From positions 3,288,501-3,352,500 of the forward strand of contig OX439041.1 of NCBI GenBank assembly GCA_949317995.1: DNA of 64,000 bases, written 5' to 3'. Shown one piece after another: positions 41,451 through 52,865 of this stretch (position 1 is the stretch's first letter; each line of letters opens with the position of its first letter). Source of the stretch: Acholoe squamosa (taxonomy: Eukaryota; Annelida; Polychaeta; Phyllodocida; Polynoidae). A model generated the notes under the pieces. It made no database searches. It was not told the DNA's origin and worked only from the letters and a program-made list of their open reading frames with translations. Both the position numbers and the translations under genes were made by a program.

Positions 41451-43057
41451 ACACACACACCCCCCCCCCACCCTGAACTGTCCACTGAAACCAAGCTAGG
41501 CACTGCCACAGACACATGCCAGAATCTGGCACCTAACACCTCAAGTGCCACCACTGCATGAGCACATCAGGGAGGAGACTTACATCTCACTCCTGACACA
41601 CCTCCACTGTCAATGAAATTATCAAAGTATTAGAAAAAAAAAATTTAGAAAATATACGCAGCCACTTGTTGATGTATAATATGAAAATCTATGGTATTCT
41701 CACAAAATCGATGATTAATGCGCGCATATACGCGCAAAATTGCGAAATTGCAAATTACACATTGTAAATTGTACAAATCTAACATTAATATACATGAATG
41801 CAGGTAGATAACTAAGACAGCTAGCACTTGTATACTATAACAAGGTTTACTTAAAGTAACACACTTTAGGTATCCAAGAAAATTGTTGGAAAAATGAATG
41901 AAAAAAAAAAAAAAAAATTGTTGAGGAAAATTGTTGACATGAAAAATGTTTACTTAAGATACTCACCAAATAATCTCTTTCAGGGACACTTACTCAAGAA
42001 AGCTAGGGGAAAGTCATTTAAAAGCAGCGGCCCACTGCCGAAATTGCCAATCAGTACACCCATATAGCAAAATCAAAGAGTAACTCAGAGACAAACAAGC
42101 CTATTGTACATGAAGTACTTTGTTTTTCCGGTCCTCGGAAAAAATTGTCTCAAATCCCAAAAATTGTATAGTGTAAACTAGATTGTACGTTTGTACCCAA
42201 TTTGCACACTAAAATTGTATGTTTGCACATCAGATTGTACGTTTGTACCCAATTTGCACACTAAAATTGTATGTTTGCACATCAGATTGTACGCTTGTAC
42301 CCAATTTGCACACTAAAATTGTTTGTTGCACACTAGATTGTAAGTTTGTACCCAATTTGCACACTTAAATTGTATGTTGCACATTATACTGTATGTCTGT
42401 ACCCAATTCATACACTAAAATCAGGGTTTTCACAAAAATCAACATTTTTATGTGTAACCAAGCTGTACGCAAAATTATACATGTGCATACAGAAATTATC
42501 AATTGAACGCAAAATTATATATTGGCATACTAAAATTGTGAATTGAACGTGAAATTGTATATTTGCATACTAAAATTGCCAAATGTACGCGAAATTATAT
42601 ATTTGCATACTAAAATTGCCAAATGTACGCGAAATTATATATTTGCATACTAAAATTGCCAAATGTACGCGAAATTATATATTTGCATACTAAAATTGCC
42701 AAATGTACGCGAAATTATATATTTACATACTAAAATTGCCAAATGTATGCGAAAATTATATATTTGCATACTGAAATTGCCAAATGCACGCGAAAATTAT
42801 ATATTTGCATACTAAAATTGTCAATTGAACGCAATTACACGCGAAATTGTAAATTTGCACATTAAATTGTCATTTATGTTCAATTTGCATGCTAAATTGA
42901 ACATTGAATGCCAAAATTGCACACTATTTGCCAAATTGTATGTTGCACATAAAAATGGAAAATTGTACCCAAAATTGATGTTACATAAGCAAATACGCTC
43001 AGGTATGGTAAGATATAGAAACTCGGAAATGTACTTATACCCAGGAGAAAATTATTT
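41451..43057 (+). other. P 3' noncoding region with two AT-rich minisatellites
   Basis: It contains a 52-bp repeat (units from 42181, 42233, 42285) built on TTGTACCCAATTTGCACACT, and a 40-bp repeat (units from 42591, 42631, 42671, 42711; array about 42471-42830) built on TTTGCATACTAAAATTGCC. H has a related array at 11490-11775. No ORF is supported. Confidence 0.85.
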
Positions 43058-43276
43058 ATTGATTCTGGAACAGTAATGAAGGACGAGTAGCTGCGGTCTG
43101 GGCTAAACTGAGTCCAAATGACCCGGCCCTATTTATTAACAAGTAATAACATATTAATACAGAGAAATTACATAAAAAAAAAATTGAAGCAGTGGAAGAG
43201 TCCCATGTGTGTGTGCCCTTAGGCTGGCAGGCTGCAGTAGTGGGTCACTGCCCACAGGTATGTTCAGGGAGGAGTA

Positions 43277-43311
<35 letters not shown>

Positions 43312-43453
43312 GAGTAGCAGGTGGGTGAGTAGTAGTGGTACTGACCGTATCAATACATAGACCAATCAGGATTGGTCTCACCCATTGATTCTGGAACAGT
43401 AATGAAGGACGAGTAGCTGCGGTCTGGGCTAAACTGAGTCCAAATGACCCGGC
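43058..43453 (-). repeat. D terminal repeat block (B2, A2, B1)
   Basis: A 70-bp repeat starts ATTGATTCTGGAACAG at 43058-43127 and again at 43384-43453. Between them is a copy (about 43160-43384) of the other terminal repeat found at 48110-48325, including a (GT)n run at 43281-43309. Confidence 0.9.
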
Positions 43454-43500
43454 AACACCAGAACAATGATATAGTCCTGATACTCTACACATTAGTATGT

Positions 43501-44466
43501 CTAAAAAGTAGCTTTCAGTGCCGTGGCGACTATATTGTCTATATCTATCCTGGTACCAAGTGGTTTGGCTAAGTACAAAAGAGCAGACAAGCTTGTCCAG
43601 TCACCGGTGTATCTGATGTCCTCTAGTGGGATACCGCACAGGTGCATAAAGGCAGCGCCTGAACGTCTCAGAGAATGTATTCCGGCCCTGTTTGTATCTA
43701 TCCCAATAGTACTTAGTAGGTGTTTCAGGAACTTAAGTAGTGCTGAGTATTGTAATGGGACCAGCGAATTCCCTTTGCGCACTAGGAAGGCGGGTGCTTC
43801 AGGGTCTGTCGTGGGGGTACTGTCAAAGTGTCTCTTGAGTAAAGATACTGCACAAAGTGGTGAGTTAGGGACTCCTACGACCGGGATGTGGTGGACTCTC
43901 TGTCCAAATTGGATTGTTTTTGAGCTTGAAACCGTGACAATCATACCCCAGCTGGTGAATGATACAGACTTTCTTCTTAGAAAGTGTGGTGATGCTTTTG
44001 CTGCGTTGTCTACTACTAGGTTGCTCTTCCTGAGAAGGGTCCTGAAGCTAGTAACGATGCATGCCCACATAGCTAAATGGTCAGGTACTGCTAGATTCAC
44101 CCTTGTAGACATGTCCAAGAGTTGCGAAACTGACAGTGTGACTCTAGTGGGTATAGGGTCACCGAGGATCCTGCGCAGACCTGACATAGTACACTTAAAC
44201 ATAAAATTTGTCCTTATCCAAGCTACGTCGTAGCCATAATGTGCATTTAAACTTATCACTGCACTCACGTAATTGTCTATAGTGCTATACTTCAAGTCCG
44301 AAGACAGGTACACTGAATATCGACACATGGTCTGAACCGAAGTGGGTACGACTGTAGAGGCAGAGATGGTACAGAACACAATAAATCTTTTCCATTGGCT
44401 GCATTTAGTTTTCCAGGTGGAAACGCTCCAAGCATGCGCTCTCGCTATTGCCGCTTTCATGTCCAA
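43501..44466 (-). CDS. D tyrosine recombinase
   Basis: 321-residue intact frame. It carries the tyrosine recombinase signature: a first Arg in TSFRTLLRKSNL, the H-X-X-R box HSLRRSG, and a nucleophile Tyr in ALLYLAKPLG near the C-terminus. In DIRS-order elements this enzyme inserts a circular DNA intermediate, replacing the DDE integrase. The N-terminal part (AWSVSTWKTKCSQWKRF and following) looks like the SAM-like core-binding domain. It lies directly downstream of the RNase H frame with a 13-nt gap, and ends just before the terminal repeat block. The frame shows no defect. Confidence 0.88.
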   Translation of the reverse strand: MDMKAAIARAHAWSVSTWKTKCSQWKRFIVFCTISASTVVPTSVQTMCRYSVYLSSDLKYSTIDNYVSAVISLNAHYGYDVAWIRTNFMFKCTMSGLRRILGDPIPTRVTLSVSQLLDMSTRVNLAVPDHLAMWACIVTSFRTLLRKSNLVVDNAAKASPHFLRRKSVSFTSWGMIVTVSSSKTIQFGQRVHHIPVVGVPNSPLCAVSLLKRHFDSTPTTDPEAPAFLVRKGNSLVPLQYSALLKFLKHLLSTIGIDTNRAGIHSLRRSGAAFMHLCGIPLEDIRYTGDWTSLSALLYLAKPLGTRIDIDNIVATALKATF

Positions 44467-44479
44467 ATCTTCGCATAGC

Positions 44480-46120
44480 TTAGCCGCCGCTACAACATAG
44501 ATACATAGGAAGGTTATGCGGGTAATATAACACTCTTGACAAAGCGTCGCTCTTGTATTTTATACTTTTGCCCTTATTCAGTGCGCTTACTACATGGGTG
44601 TTATCCGTGTAACAGACAATTTTCCTATTGCGCCACAAAGGTCCCCACCTATTAATGGCCATTAAGATGGGGTATAGCTCCCTGATGTTTATGTTTTCAG
44701 GCACGAATTGACTAGGTGGCGGGAGGCAGTGTCCATGACTGTCTATGTTCAGACTGATCCTGCATCCCCAACCTGCACATATCCAGTCCTTGCCGTACCT
44801 GACACCGTAACCCCTGTCTGATGCGTCCATGTATAAGTCACTTTTTGTGGACGGTAGAGTGCTGACAATTTTTGCTTCGCCATTAAACCACTTTGCGAAT
44901 CTTAGCCACCAGTCTAGGTCCTTGAAGAACCCGGTAGAGAGGGTTATGTACCTTTTAGTGCTCGTGAACGCAGATAACATGCCTATGACTCTGTGAGAGA
45001 ATGTCCTGCCCCCCCTGACTAAAGTAGAGCAGTGTGCTAAGATCCCGCATAAACGGCGCAGCTATTTCTTGGTTGCCCTTCGGCGACCTACAAAGAAACG
45101 TAGCTCACTGTGCAATTTATTGATCTTGCTCTCTGGTAGTCTGAGGCACATTTGTAGTGAGTCAATTTCTATCCCTAGATAAATTTGAACTTGTGCAGGT
45201 GAAAGAACCTTCTTATAGGATAAGAAAAAACCCAACGAGTGGAGTGTGCTATGTAGAAACAACTGTGCTTTTTGGCACTCCGCATATGAGTTACCCATAG
45301 TAAGTAAGTCATCGAGATAATTAAAGCAATAATAACCGTTAGCTCTCATATAACGAGCTATGCTGTCAGTAATCCTATTAAAGAGGAATGCAGCCATTCT
45401 AGTGCCGAATGACACAAAGTTGTCCACTAAATACACTTTCTGTGAGTCGAATGTCCACTGTAGGCCCTGGAATTGCCTATCGCTTGGCCTAATCATAATA
45501 GAGCGGTACGCTGCGGAAATGTCTGTGACTGCCATGAACATACCGGGTCGGAGCACCTTGGTCACATCATCGATGCTAGTGTAACTAAAGTGGTGGAATG
45601 TCTCGTTCATGTGTGAATTAATAGATAGACCTTCTGTTCTACTGGCGTCCGTTACCGGTCTATAACCGCCATCTCTTTTCTCAACCGCACCTAAGGCGTG
45701 GATGCAAGTAGGTGCTGCTGTGACTATAGACAATTTGCCTTGGTCTACTTCTGTCTTTAGCAGGTTATCAATGAAGTTCCTTGCTTCTTGGGGTACATAG
45801 TTCTTAGTGCTATACTCACTAATATGTGTGTTTGGGTCCACTACTTTAAACCCGTGCATTATGCCGTCCATTAGGAATGCAGCGTCATCATCCCAACCAT
45901 TTGTACCATAAACTGAATTAGGGCCTCCACTAAGCATTGATAACCAGCCTGCGGGTTTCATTTGAGATCTGACCCCTTTTAGGATATGGGTGGAGTTAAT
46001 ATCCCACAATGGAGCATAGCTTACATAAATTGACAATAATTCTGATATGTCCGAAGTACACACAAGCGAGTCTCTATCACAATAAATGTCTGGTAAATTG
46101 TCGGTTGTTACATTGACCAT
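44480..46120 (-). pseudogene. D reverse transcriptase and RNase H (one TAG)
   Basis: One frame from 46120 to 44480, broken only by TAG at 45064-45062. RT: a conserved EKRDGGYRPVTDASR segment, AVTDISAAYRSI with a catalytic Asp, and YLDD at 45308-45319 (minus strand). After the stop come the RT-RNase H connection (RRLCGILAHC) and RNase H (LYMDASDRGYG, NIRELYPI, CYTDNTHVV). The DIRS-type affiliation is from the sequence style and from the recombinase next door. The stop is probably a recent nonsense change. Confidence 0.86.
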
Positions 46121-46171
46121 GGAACCGTAGGAATCCGGAATATCATGGGCACCGTCAATATTATTTGTACA

Positions 46172-48106
46172 TCAAGATACGCGGGAGTGGATCGGTGGTG
46201 CGAAAAAGGTTGACCCCCCTCCCGCATTATTGTTTGCTCCACTGCTTGTGGTTGTTGGTTGATTTTTGCACCCCCCTTTTGCTGGGTGGGGGCCCTTACA
46301 CACCGCGCATACGTGTTGCCTGTTACATGGGTTATACCAACATCTAGTGAAATTGAACAAAGCACAAACATCCGTAGGGCAATGGATTCTGTTTTGAGTA
46401 GAGGGGCCTTTACCTTTAGTGCCATGTTTGTTACCTGCTTTTAATCTGGCTAATTCAGCCTTCAAATCCTGTACCACCTGTAGGTTATCGGAGCCCAAAT
46501 TATCAGAAACTGATGCGTGCTCAGCTGTCTGAAATCCGGGTAACTCCCCTGAAATCACTCTAGTAGTGAGATCGTGCTCATATTTAGCTAGTGCACTCGA
46601 GGTATAAGTGGCATTGAGGCCCTTCCTAGCTACGAATCTCATATGGTCACCATAACTTTTTGCAGACCACTGTGGTAAATTAGCAATAGCTAACTTCTCC
46701 TGGACACATGTCATACCATATATTAGCTCTCTGTATGTCATATCAGAGTAGACTTTGTCAGTGGGAATGTGGTAATCTGGCCTTAACCAGTGTTGTGACC
46801 TCTTTTTCTTAGAAGCTTCACCTATCTTAAATAAAGTGGATAACAAGTCACCTTGGTCCTTTGCATCCAGGTAGCCGGCAAGGTCCCCCTCCACGCCCAT
46901 ATTCTCAGCTGTCAGGCCTGCAGTTGATAATCCAGCCTGGATGGTAGCAGAGGGGGGAAGCTTGGGTGGTGTGATCCTGTGTTGTTGATGTTGTATGTCA
47001 GGCAAAGACCCAGTGTATGGTGCCCCATCCAAGTAATACAGCTGTGGTACCTCCTGTGCTGCTGTGGTTGGGACTGGAGCACTGACTACTGGGTTCTGCT
47101 TGGCCTGATTGAGCAATTTTTGCTGTTTTCCAGCCAAAAAAAGCATAAACTCCTGCTGTAAATTGTCTCCCTCGGCGAAAGCGGAAGGAACGCCATCTTG
47201 CACTCCCGAGCGTTCACGAACATTGCCGAGCTTGCCCGAGCCGACGTAATCCGAAAGTTTCCGACCTAGGCTGTCGGCAGCGCTCGGTATATCCTCGTTG
47301 GTTAATATGCCGCTTGCGTTTGCTCTCTGGTGGGTATCGTAATCCAAGCCGTGACCATTCTTTTTCAATCCGCTGTAAGAGTTTACGTCGCCGAAGAAAC
47401 CCGAAGTGGCGTTCGGTATTCTCCGTACATCTGCCGACCGTCCCCGACTCTCTCCGAGCCCGTTTTCGGCGGCGTTCGGGTATCTCCGTATGTGTCCGGC
47501 CGTGTTCGGGTTGGATATGCCTTCGGAGGCGCTCGGCAAGGTCCGGGCGTCCTCGGCTTTGGCGCTGCTGGCTGCGTTCGTAAATGTTGTGTACTCCGCT
47601 CGGTCGTCGGCATATCTGCTGCTGCTCCTGGGTGCGTTCGTAAACGTTTCTCCCTGGTAATAGCTGCTGTTAGGTGCAGTCAAATCATGAAAATTTACGA
47701 ATGCACCCCTCCTCTTGTGTGCAGCACTCTGCTGCTTCTGCTGTATGTCTTTGAGGGATTTTTTGTAATCCTCCTCCAGTTCTGCATTCTCTAAGTCAAT
47801 TAAGGCTAGCCTTTCTTCTAATGCTAAGAGGTCACCTTTTTTTCTGAGTAGTCCTGCCTTCTCTTCTGCTATAGCAATCTTCTCCTGGAGAATAGCTTCT
47901 GGTGACTTTGGGGGCTGTGTATTACTCTGCCTTCTCTCTCCCAAGGGGGTGGCCATATTGGAAGCTCCTTGGTCTCCCCCTTCTTCCTCATGAAAAACTG
48001 CATTACTCCTGGTCTCCTCCGTGAGTTTGTGGTTTAGCACCCCACAGTTGGGACAGTGCTTTTTGTTGCCATGGTATGACTGTTGGCATACCAAACAAAC
48101 CACCAT
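46172..48106 (-). CDS. D Gag-like ORF1
   Basis: Intact frame of about 644 residues from the ATG at 48106. The N-terminus holds a C-X2-C...C-X2-C zinc-ribbon-like segment (CLVCQQ...CPNC). A Glu/Lys-rich helix follows (about 47700-47900), then a long variable Ser/Asn/Gly-rich region, then a helical domain. Near the C-terminus is a Cys/His cluster (ALFNFTRCWYNPCNRQHVC followed by CKGPHPAKGGC), typical of DIRS-order Gag proteins and likely to bind RNA. It ends 51 nt before the RT frame. Confidence 0.82.
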   Translation of the reverse strand: MVVCLVCQQSYHGNKKHCPNCGVLNHKLTEETRSNAVFHEEEGGDQGASNMATPLGERRQSNTQPPKSPEAILQEKIAIAEEKAGLLRKKGDLLALEERLALIDLENAELEEDYKKSLKDIQQKQQSAAHKRRGAFVNFHDLTAPNSSYYQGETFTNAPRSSSRYADDRAEYTTFTNAASSAKAEDARTLPSASEGISNPNTAGHIRRYPNAAENGLGESRGRSADVRRIPNATSGFFGDVNSYSGLKKNGHGLDYDTHQRANASGILTNEDIPSAADSLGRKLSDYVGSGKLGNVRERSGVQDGVPSAFAEGDNLQQEFMLFLAGKQQKLLNQAKQNPVVSAPVPTTAAQEVPQLYYLDGAPYTGSLPDIQHQQHRITPPKLPPSATIQAGLSTAGLTAENMGVEGDLAGYLDAKDQGDLLSTLFKIGEASKKKRSQHWLRPDYHIPTDKVYSDMTYRELIYGMTCVQEKLAIANLPQWSAKSYGDHMRFVARKGLNATYTSSALAKYEHDLTTRVISGELPGFQTAEHASVSDNLGSDNLQVVQDLKAELARLKAGNKHGTKGKGPSTQNRIHCPTDVCALFNFTRCWYNPCNRQHVCAVCKGPHPAKGGCKNQPTTTSSGANNNAGGGSTFFAPPIHSRVS

Positions 48107-48109
48107 GAT

Positions 48110-48325
48110 GCATAAAAAAAACAAAAAATTGAAGCAGTGGAAGAGTCCCATGTGTGTGTGCCCTTAGGCTGGCAGGCTGCAGTAGTGGGTCACTGCCCAC
48201 AGGTATTTTCAGGGAGGAGTAGCAGTGTGTGTGTGTGTGTGTGTGTGTAGGAGTAGCAGGTGGGTGAGTAGTAGTGGTACTGACCGTATCAATACATAGA
48301 CCAATCAGGATTGGTCTCACCCATA
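48110..48325 (-). repeat. D terminal repeat A1
   Basis: Direct repeat of about 43160-43384, with a shorter (GT)n run (48224-48248). It marks the 5' end of D. Confidence 0.9.
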
Positions 48326-48484
48326 CTGACAAAGCTCTACCACAAAAATTGCATTTGAAGCACTCCCCATTACTTCAAATCCTCTTACAAACAGTATATA
48401 ACTCCAAAATAAGGTAAAAATATATATACATTCCCTCGGCGAAATGACAGAGTTTCGCATTCTCTCGGGGGAGAGGGAGTATTC
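48326..48484 (+). other. P sequence between D and LTR B, with polypurine tract
   Basis: Resumes P after D and matches the reverse complement of H 11142-11310. The purine tract CGGGGGAGAGGGAG (about 48466-48479) lies 5 nt before LTR B. Confidence 0.8.
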
Positions 48485-49814
48485 TATGATATATCATTTT
48501 ATTATTCCATAAATTCTAACATATTTTGTATTAATCAAAGAATATCTATGAAATTAATACATAGGGTGGTTCTAAGAGCTATAAGAGCGCTCAAACTTTG
48601 TATAAGAGCGTTCATGCCCCACTGCACACCAGCCAGGTCAGTTACAACACACTTTATGACATCAAAGGCTCCGACCTAATGGTTCACTGCACAATATGAT
48701 AAAAAAGAGGGTCTCAGTGTGCGACCTCATGGTTCAGTGCACAAACTAATAAGTTGTAAGTGAATGCAAACGGCCGTCACGGGTGCCTGAGCACCGCTGA
48801 CGCCGTCATGAGTGTCTGAGCACTCTAATAACTGAACAATGGGTTACATAAGCACGACGCCATAACCGTCCGGTCGCTCTAGCGTCGCTCCTGAGCAAGC
48901 TAGGTCAAATATCAAAGCATTTATGGAAAGCCCATAATTAGACGGTCAAAATGGTCCCATTATTAAGGAAGTTACGCTATGGAGACTGAATCAACCTCCG
49001 AGTGCACTACAGACAAACCGGCGCGAGTTACGCGCCTATCCAGCGGGCAGTAAAAAATTGGCATATTCAACTCCGCGCATGCGCAAAATGGCGGTCATAG
49101 CGGCGTAAACGACCGAGATATGAGGGTCTGAAGTTACAGAACCGACCAAGACAATGGGGGACACAGCGTCGCCCATGGGGGTCCTTTGTGCACCCAGTGA
49201 CACATGAAAGACTCCCCTCTAACAATTGCAGAGTTAGGCAGATGCCACTGTCCCCAGTCAGTCTGGAGGTGCTTTTCCAAGATTTGCTACAAATAGCCTG
49301 TCTGCACCTCCAAGAGGACAGAACACCAAGAACCGCTCTAGAGGTAACATCTCCAGTCATCTCCTGCCACCTGCTATACCACTGCACTATGGTGAAACTA
49401 TGCTAGACAGGCATTGGTTTCTATCATTAGTGACCAGAGGGTATCTTCCTCAAGACTTCCACCAGAGGGTAAAGTTATTCATTATTACATTATTCCTCTA
49501 AGCAGCAGGTCAGGAGCTAGGTGTGGGAACCCACCTAGAACTATGCTGGACATTGTATTATTATTACCTCACAGGTGGAGTGGAACAGAACATTATACTT
49601 TATAAATTACTGTATATTTACTGTATGTACAAATTACCTACATACTAACTACTGTATGATTGATATTTGTTACATGTTGCCTAAAGCTGAATAAACCAGT
49701 GACAACTGGAAATAACACTATTTTATGAGAGCTTAATGTATTTACACTATATACCACTAGTCTTATGATATTTCTCATATGACAACTTGATCATGCACAA
49801 TTACTAGTATGACA
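48485..49814 (+). repeat. P 3' LTR (B)
   Basis: 1330-bp direct repeat of 28281-29611, with AATAAA at 49690-49695. It is followed by CTAT and then H RT sequence. Confidence 0.9.
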
Positions 49815-51258
49815 CTATCATGTCTAGAGTGTCATCAGCCCAGGGTGTAGATAAGGCTTGATTGATTGTATTCTGGTTCAGATGACGAAAATCTGTTACG
49901 AGCCTATGGCCTTCCTATGTTTTTTGTACTAAAAAGGATCTGGATGCCCAGGGGCCCTCAGCACATTCTCTGAGAATGCCCTGCTGTACTAGCCTTTCAC
50001 ATTCTTCCCCTATTGCGGCCTGTTTTTCTGGTGTTTGTCTATACGGTAGGAAATGACGTGGTACTGCTTCAGGTTTTACATGTATAGAGTGGGTATACAA
50101 GTATGTAGCACCAATGTCTCCATCTTTTCCTACAAATATATCATCATATTTGGTCAGCATTGATTCTAACCTATCATGCTAATCTTTTGATGTGAGCACA
50201 GATTTTGGTGGAACATTCTGTTCCAATTCTGGCTCGAGGTCATGTGCCTCACTATGTATAGCTGCTATTTCAGAGAGTCTGACTGAGTTAGGTTCAGGGT
50301 CAGCATATGTAGACTCACAGTCTGAGTCTGTGTCACTGAATGGAGGTTCATTCTCAGGCTGTATGGCTGAGCTGGATTGATCAGTGTGTGGGGTAGTGTC
50401 TGACACCTGTTTGGGTTTTTCTAAATCAGATTCTTTGACTTCCTGAAATAGAGCTATGATGGCACCCTTTTTGATTTTATGTGGGCGCCTGCTGGTGTTG
50501 AGTAACACTAGGGGGTGTTTGTTATTTTCCCTGGGGGTTACTGCTGCCCTTTGAACTAGATATGGGGCATTGTTTTTTTCTCTGGAGGTTATCTACTACT
50601 CCAGTTTTGCCTTGCAGTGATTGAGTAGATGTGACTTTACCCAATACTGCAAGTTCAGAGAATGGAGGGATGGTAAAATCCCTCACTGCCCTAATGGGTT
50701 TGAGAATTTTTGTTCAGGATCAATATTGAATTCAATTTGGGATTTTGTAGTGCTTAAGAAATCTGTGCTGAGAACAATGGGCTGTGTGAGGTTGGGAATT
50801 ACAGCAAATTGGTATTGGAATCTGACACCTTGCATAGCTGAATGTCTAACATGACACACTGATCCATCTGCCAAATGGATGTTGATTTTTGACTTCCTTA
50901 GTTGGATATGGAATCTTTTTTGGAGATCCATCAGGAATGCTTGTCTGACACAGGTGATGGTAGCACCTGTATCAACCAAACATTGTACATCTGAAATATC
51001 ATAAAGATTTGCATTGATACAGCCATTTTGAAGAAGTACAACAGAAAGCTTGGTACTCTCGCCTGTATCCTTTGATGATGAATCTGGTGGGATGATGTGT
51101 ATCACTGATGGATGTCTCTGTCTGTTTGATGGTAGATTGGCACTAGCAATTGTCTCTGGTTGAATGTTTGTTAATCCTGAGTGATTGTTTGTATTTGGGG
51201 TGTCACAGTGCACTGGCCCATCGGCACTGTGACATCCTAGTTTTCCTGGTTCTGGCAA
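49815..51258 (-). pseudogene. H protease and N-terminal RT
   Basis: Reading down from 51258, in the -1 frame to H gag. The protease motif LVDTGAT (about 50970) and its second half are intact up to 50683, where the frame breaks. Pieces 50508-50179 and 50160-49915 continue the protease-RT spacer and the start of RT (EKQAAIGEECERLV). A stop follows FLVQKT, then the frame is cut by P at 49815 and resumes at 28280. Between 50750 and 50880 H lacks about four codons that P has. Confidence 0.85.
51201..51246 (-). promoter_or_regulatory. H predicted -1 frameshift signal
   Basis: On the minus strand the heptamer GGAAAAC (51246-51240), gag stop TAG, a 5-nt spacer and an 11-bp perfect stem (51234-51224 with 51211-51201) are the same as in P, although nearby gag and pol have diverged. 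Confidence 0.68.
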
Positions 51259-52823
51259 GTGGCTGTGATGTTTGCCACTAGAAGTTTGGAGATTTGATCC
51301 ATCACGTGAGGTGGTATGTGGGGGTTACTCTGCTGGTTCCCACCTCTTGTGTTGGGCTTGTAATCCTCCTGATGTAATCTGGAACCCTGGTTGTATTGAC
51401 CAGAGTTGTTGTACCGACCACAGTTGTTGGAACCCTGGTTGTTGTAGGAACCATTGTTGTTGTAGGATCCACTGTTGTAGTTCCTATGTGGACTATGGCT
51501 CCTGCTGTTGGATCCTTGGTTATATGATCTACTGTTACTTCTATCTCTCCTATCACTGTGTGAAGAATTACCACTGTTGTGTCCCCCCAGTTGTTGTTGT
51601 TGCCCCCCCACCCTACCTCTATCTCTATTGGAGCGGTAGTTGTGGTCATAGTTATTTCCTCTATATCTGCCGGTGGGGTCTTTGGAGACAACCTTAGCTT
51701 CCTGTTGCCTTACATGGGCACTAGACATTAGGTTGACATCTTCTTCCTCTGAACTAGTGGTGACTTTCTGGACCTTTCTCTGTGGGTTAGATTCCTCATC
51801 TCTTACTTTCCTAGATTTATCTTGGGTTTCAGCTTCTAAGGCTAGTTCTAAGGCTTGGTCAAAAGAGTTTTACTTCTTACTCTGAAGAGCTACAGAGATC
51901 CAGGGCCTCATGCCTTGGGTAAATGTTCTGAGAAGGGTTTCATCTTTTAGGCATTGGGCATTACACACTTTTCTGAGATAGATTGCATAATCAGATACAG
52001 GTTCATCTATCTCTTGTGCACAGAGTGCAGTCCTGGAGATAATATGTGACACGATCTGCGAAAATGGGGCTTAGTGCAGGGGTTCCTAAGACCCCTTTTC
52101 CCAGTACATGTCACATATTGTCTTGAGTAGCAAAATACTCTTTTACTTCATGTACTACATTGGACCATGTCAACTTATCAGGTGTGGCACTTTCCTTGAA
52201 GGTTTCAAACCAATCCAATGCTTGCCTTTCAAGGTACTTGGGTAGATATGTCACCATAGTGTCACTGTCTATTACTTTGTATTTGTCCTTCAGGAACTCT
52301 GGCAATTTGTGGTCAATAAATAGTGCTGTTGACATGAGTGGTAGTGTGTGAGAAAAAGTTTTGGGTTTGGTTACCTCATGTTGCCTGATCTTCCTGTCTA
52401 ATTTTGTTGACTGTCTAGGAGCCTGGTCATGTTGGACATCATGGAGATCATGACTTCATCTTTGGATCCAGAGGCAGATGGTGTGACAATAGGTGTGGTT
52501 GAGGGTGTGGGAGGCTGGGAGGCTTGAGTTGATATCAGTTTCATGAGGTCTGCTATCTGTTGTTGCTGCTTATCGAGGGCCTTTCGCTGGTCCTCCATGG
52601 CCTTCCGCTGGTCCTCCATGGCCTTCTGTTGGGTGTCTATTGCTGCGTTTCTCTCTGTCAACTGTTGACTGAGGATCCTCTCCCTTTCCTTTGAGGCAAG
52701 GGCGTGAGCATCATGTTCGGCCTTGTTTGCTTCTAGGGCAGTAACTGCATCTTGGGTGGTCTTCTCATAAGCCCTTATCTTCTCAGCTGCCTGATTGGGT
52801 TGGGGGCTTTCATTGGTGTCCAT
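51237..52823 (-). pseudogene. H gag
   Basis: Starts at ATG 52823 (MDTNESPQPNQ). Pieces are 52823-52398 (coiled coil with a duplicated AMEDQRK unit), 52335-52111 and 52052-51870 (capsid-like domain, split by the 69-bp palindrome at 52046-52114), and 51728-51237 (basic Asn/Gly/Ser-rich tail with an SRSHSPHRNYNSGSY block). Frames are lost near 52400 and 51870-51730. It ends at TAG 51239-51237 inside the frameshift signal. H lacks the Ser/Thr-rich upstream extension present in P. Confidence 0.85.
52046..52114. repeat. 69-bp palindromic insertion in H gag
   Basis: Ends GTGACA...TGTCAC, with an imperfect inverted repeat inward (AAAATGGGGCTTAG versus CTAAGACCCCTTTT). It is flanked by the target duplication ATAT (52042-52045 and 52115-52118). 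P lacks it at the homologous site (31585 area), so it is a clean insertion of a very small MITE-like element. Confidence 0.8.
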
Positions 52824-52865
52824 GGTGGAGGGTGTGGGGTCACTGGTGTGTTGTAGGTATCACTG

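Larger units (their letters stand above)
43058..48325 (-). mobile_element. Element D: DIRS-order retrotransposon, split direct repeats
   Basis: Minus-strand element with Gag-like ORF, RT-RNase H and tyrosine recombinase and no integrase or protease. In the element's own direction the repeats run A1 (48325-48110), ORFs, B1 (43453-43384), A2 (43384-43160), B2 (43127-43058). This is the split-direct-repeat plan of Ngaro/PAT-type DIRS elements rather than the inverted repeats of DIRS1. It is inserted in P's 3' region, and no target duplication is expected. The only clear damage is one stop between RT and RNase H. Confidence 0.88.
28281..49814 (+). mobile_element. Element P: env-bearing Ty3/gypsy with 1.33-kb LTRs
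   Basis: Direct LTRs at 28281-29611 and 48485-49814 are flanked by the target duplication CTAT (28277-28280 and 49815-49818). H RT sequence is continuous across the site once P is removed. Order inside: primer site, 20-bp leader repeat, gag, protease-RT-RNase H, integrase, env, antisense ORF, 3' repeats, polypurine tract. D is inserted at 43058-48325. P has few defects (a frameshift in gag, one stop in pol, a frame change before integrase, a 4-nt loss in env). It is younger and fuller than H, to which it is related but clearly diverged. Confidence 0.93.

Noticed and set aside
47314..47794. Arg-rich plus-strand frames within D ORF1
   Set aside because: Shadows of the D Gag-like ORF; several frames are open only because the region is GC-rich.
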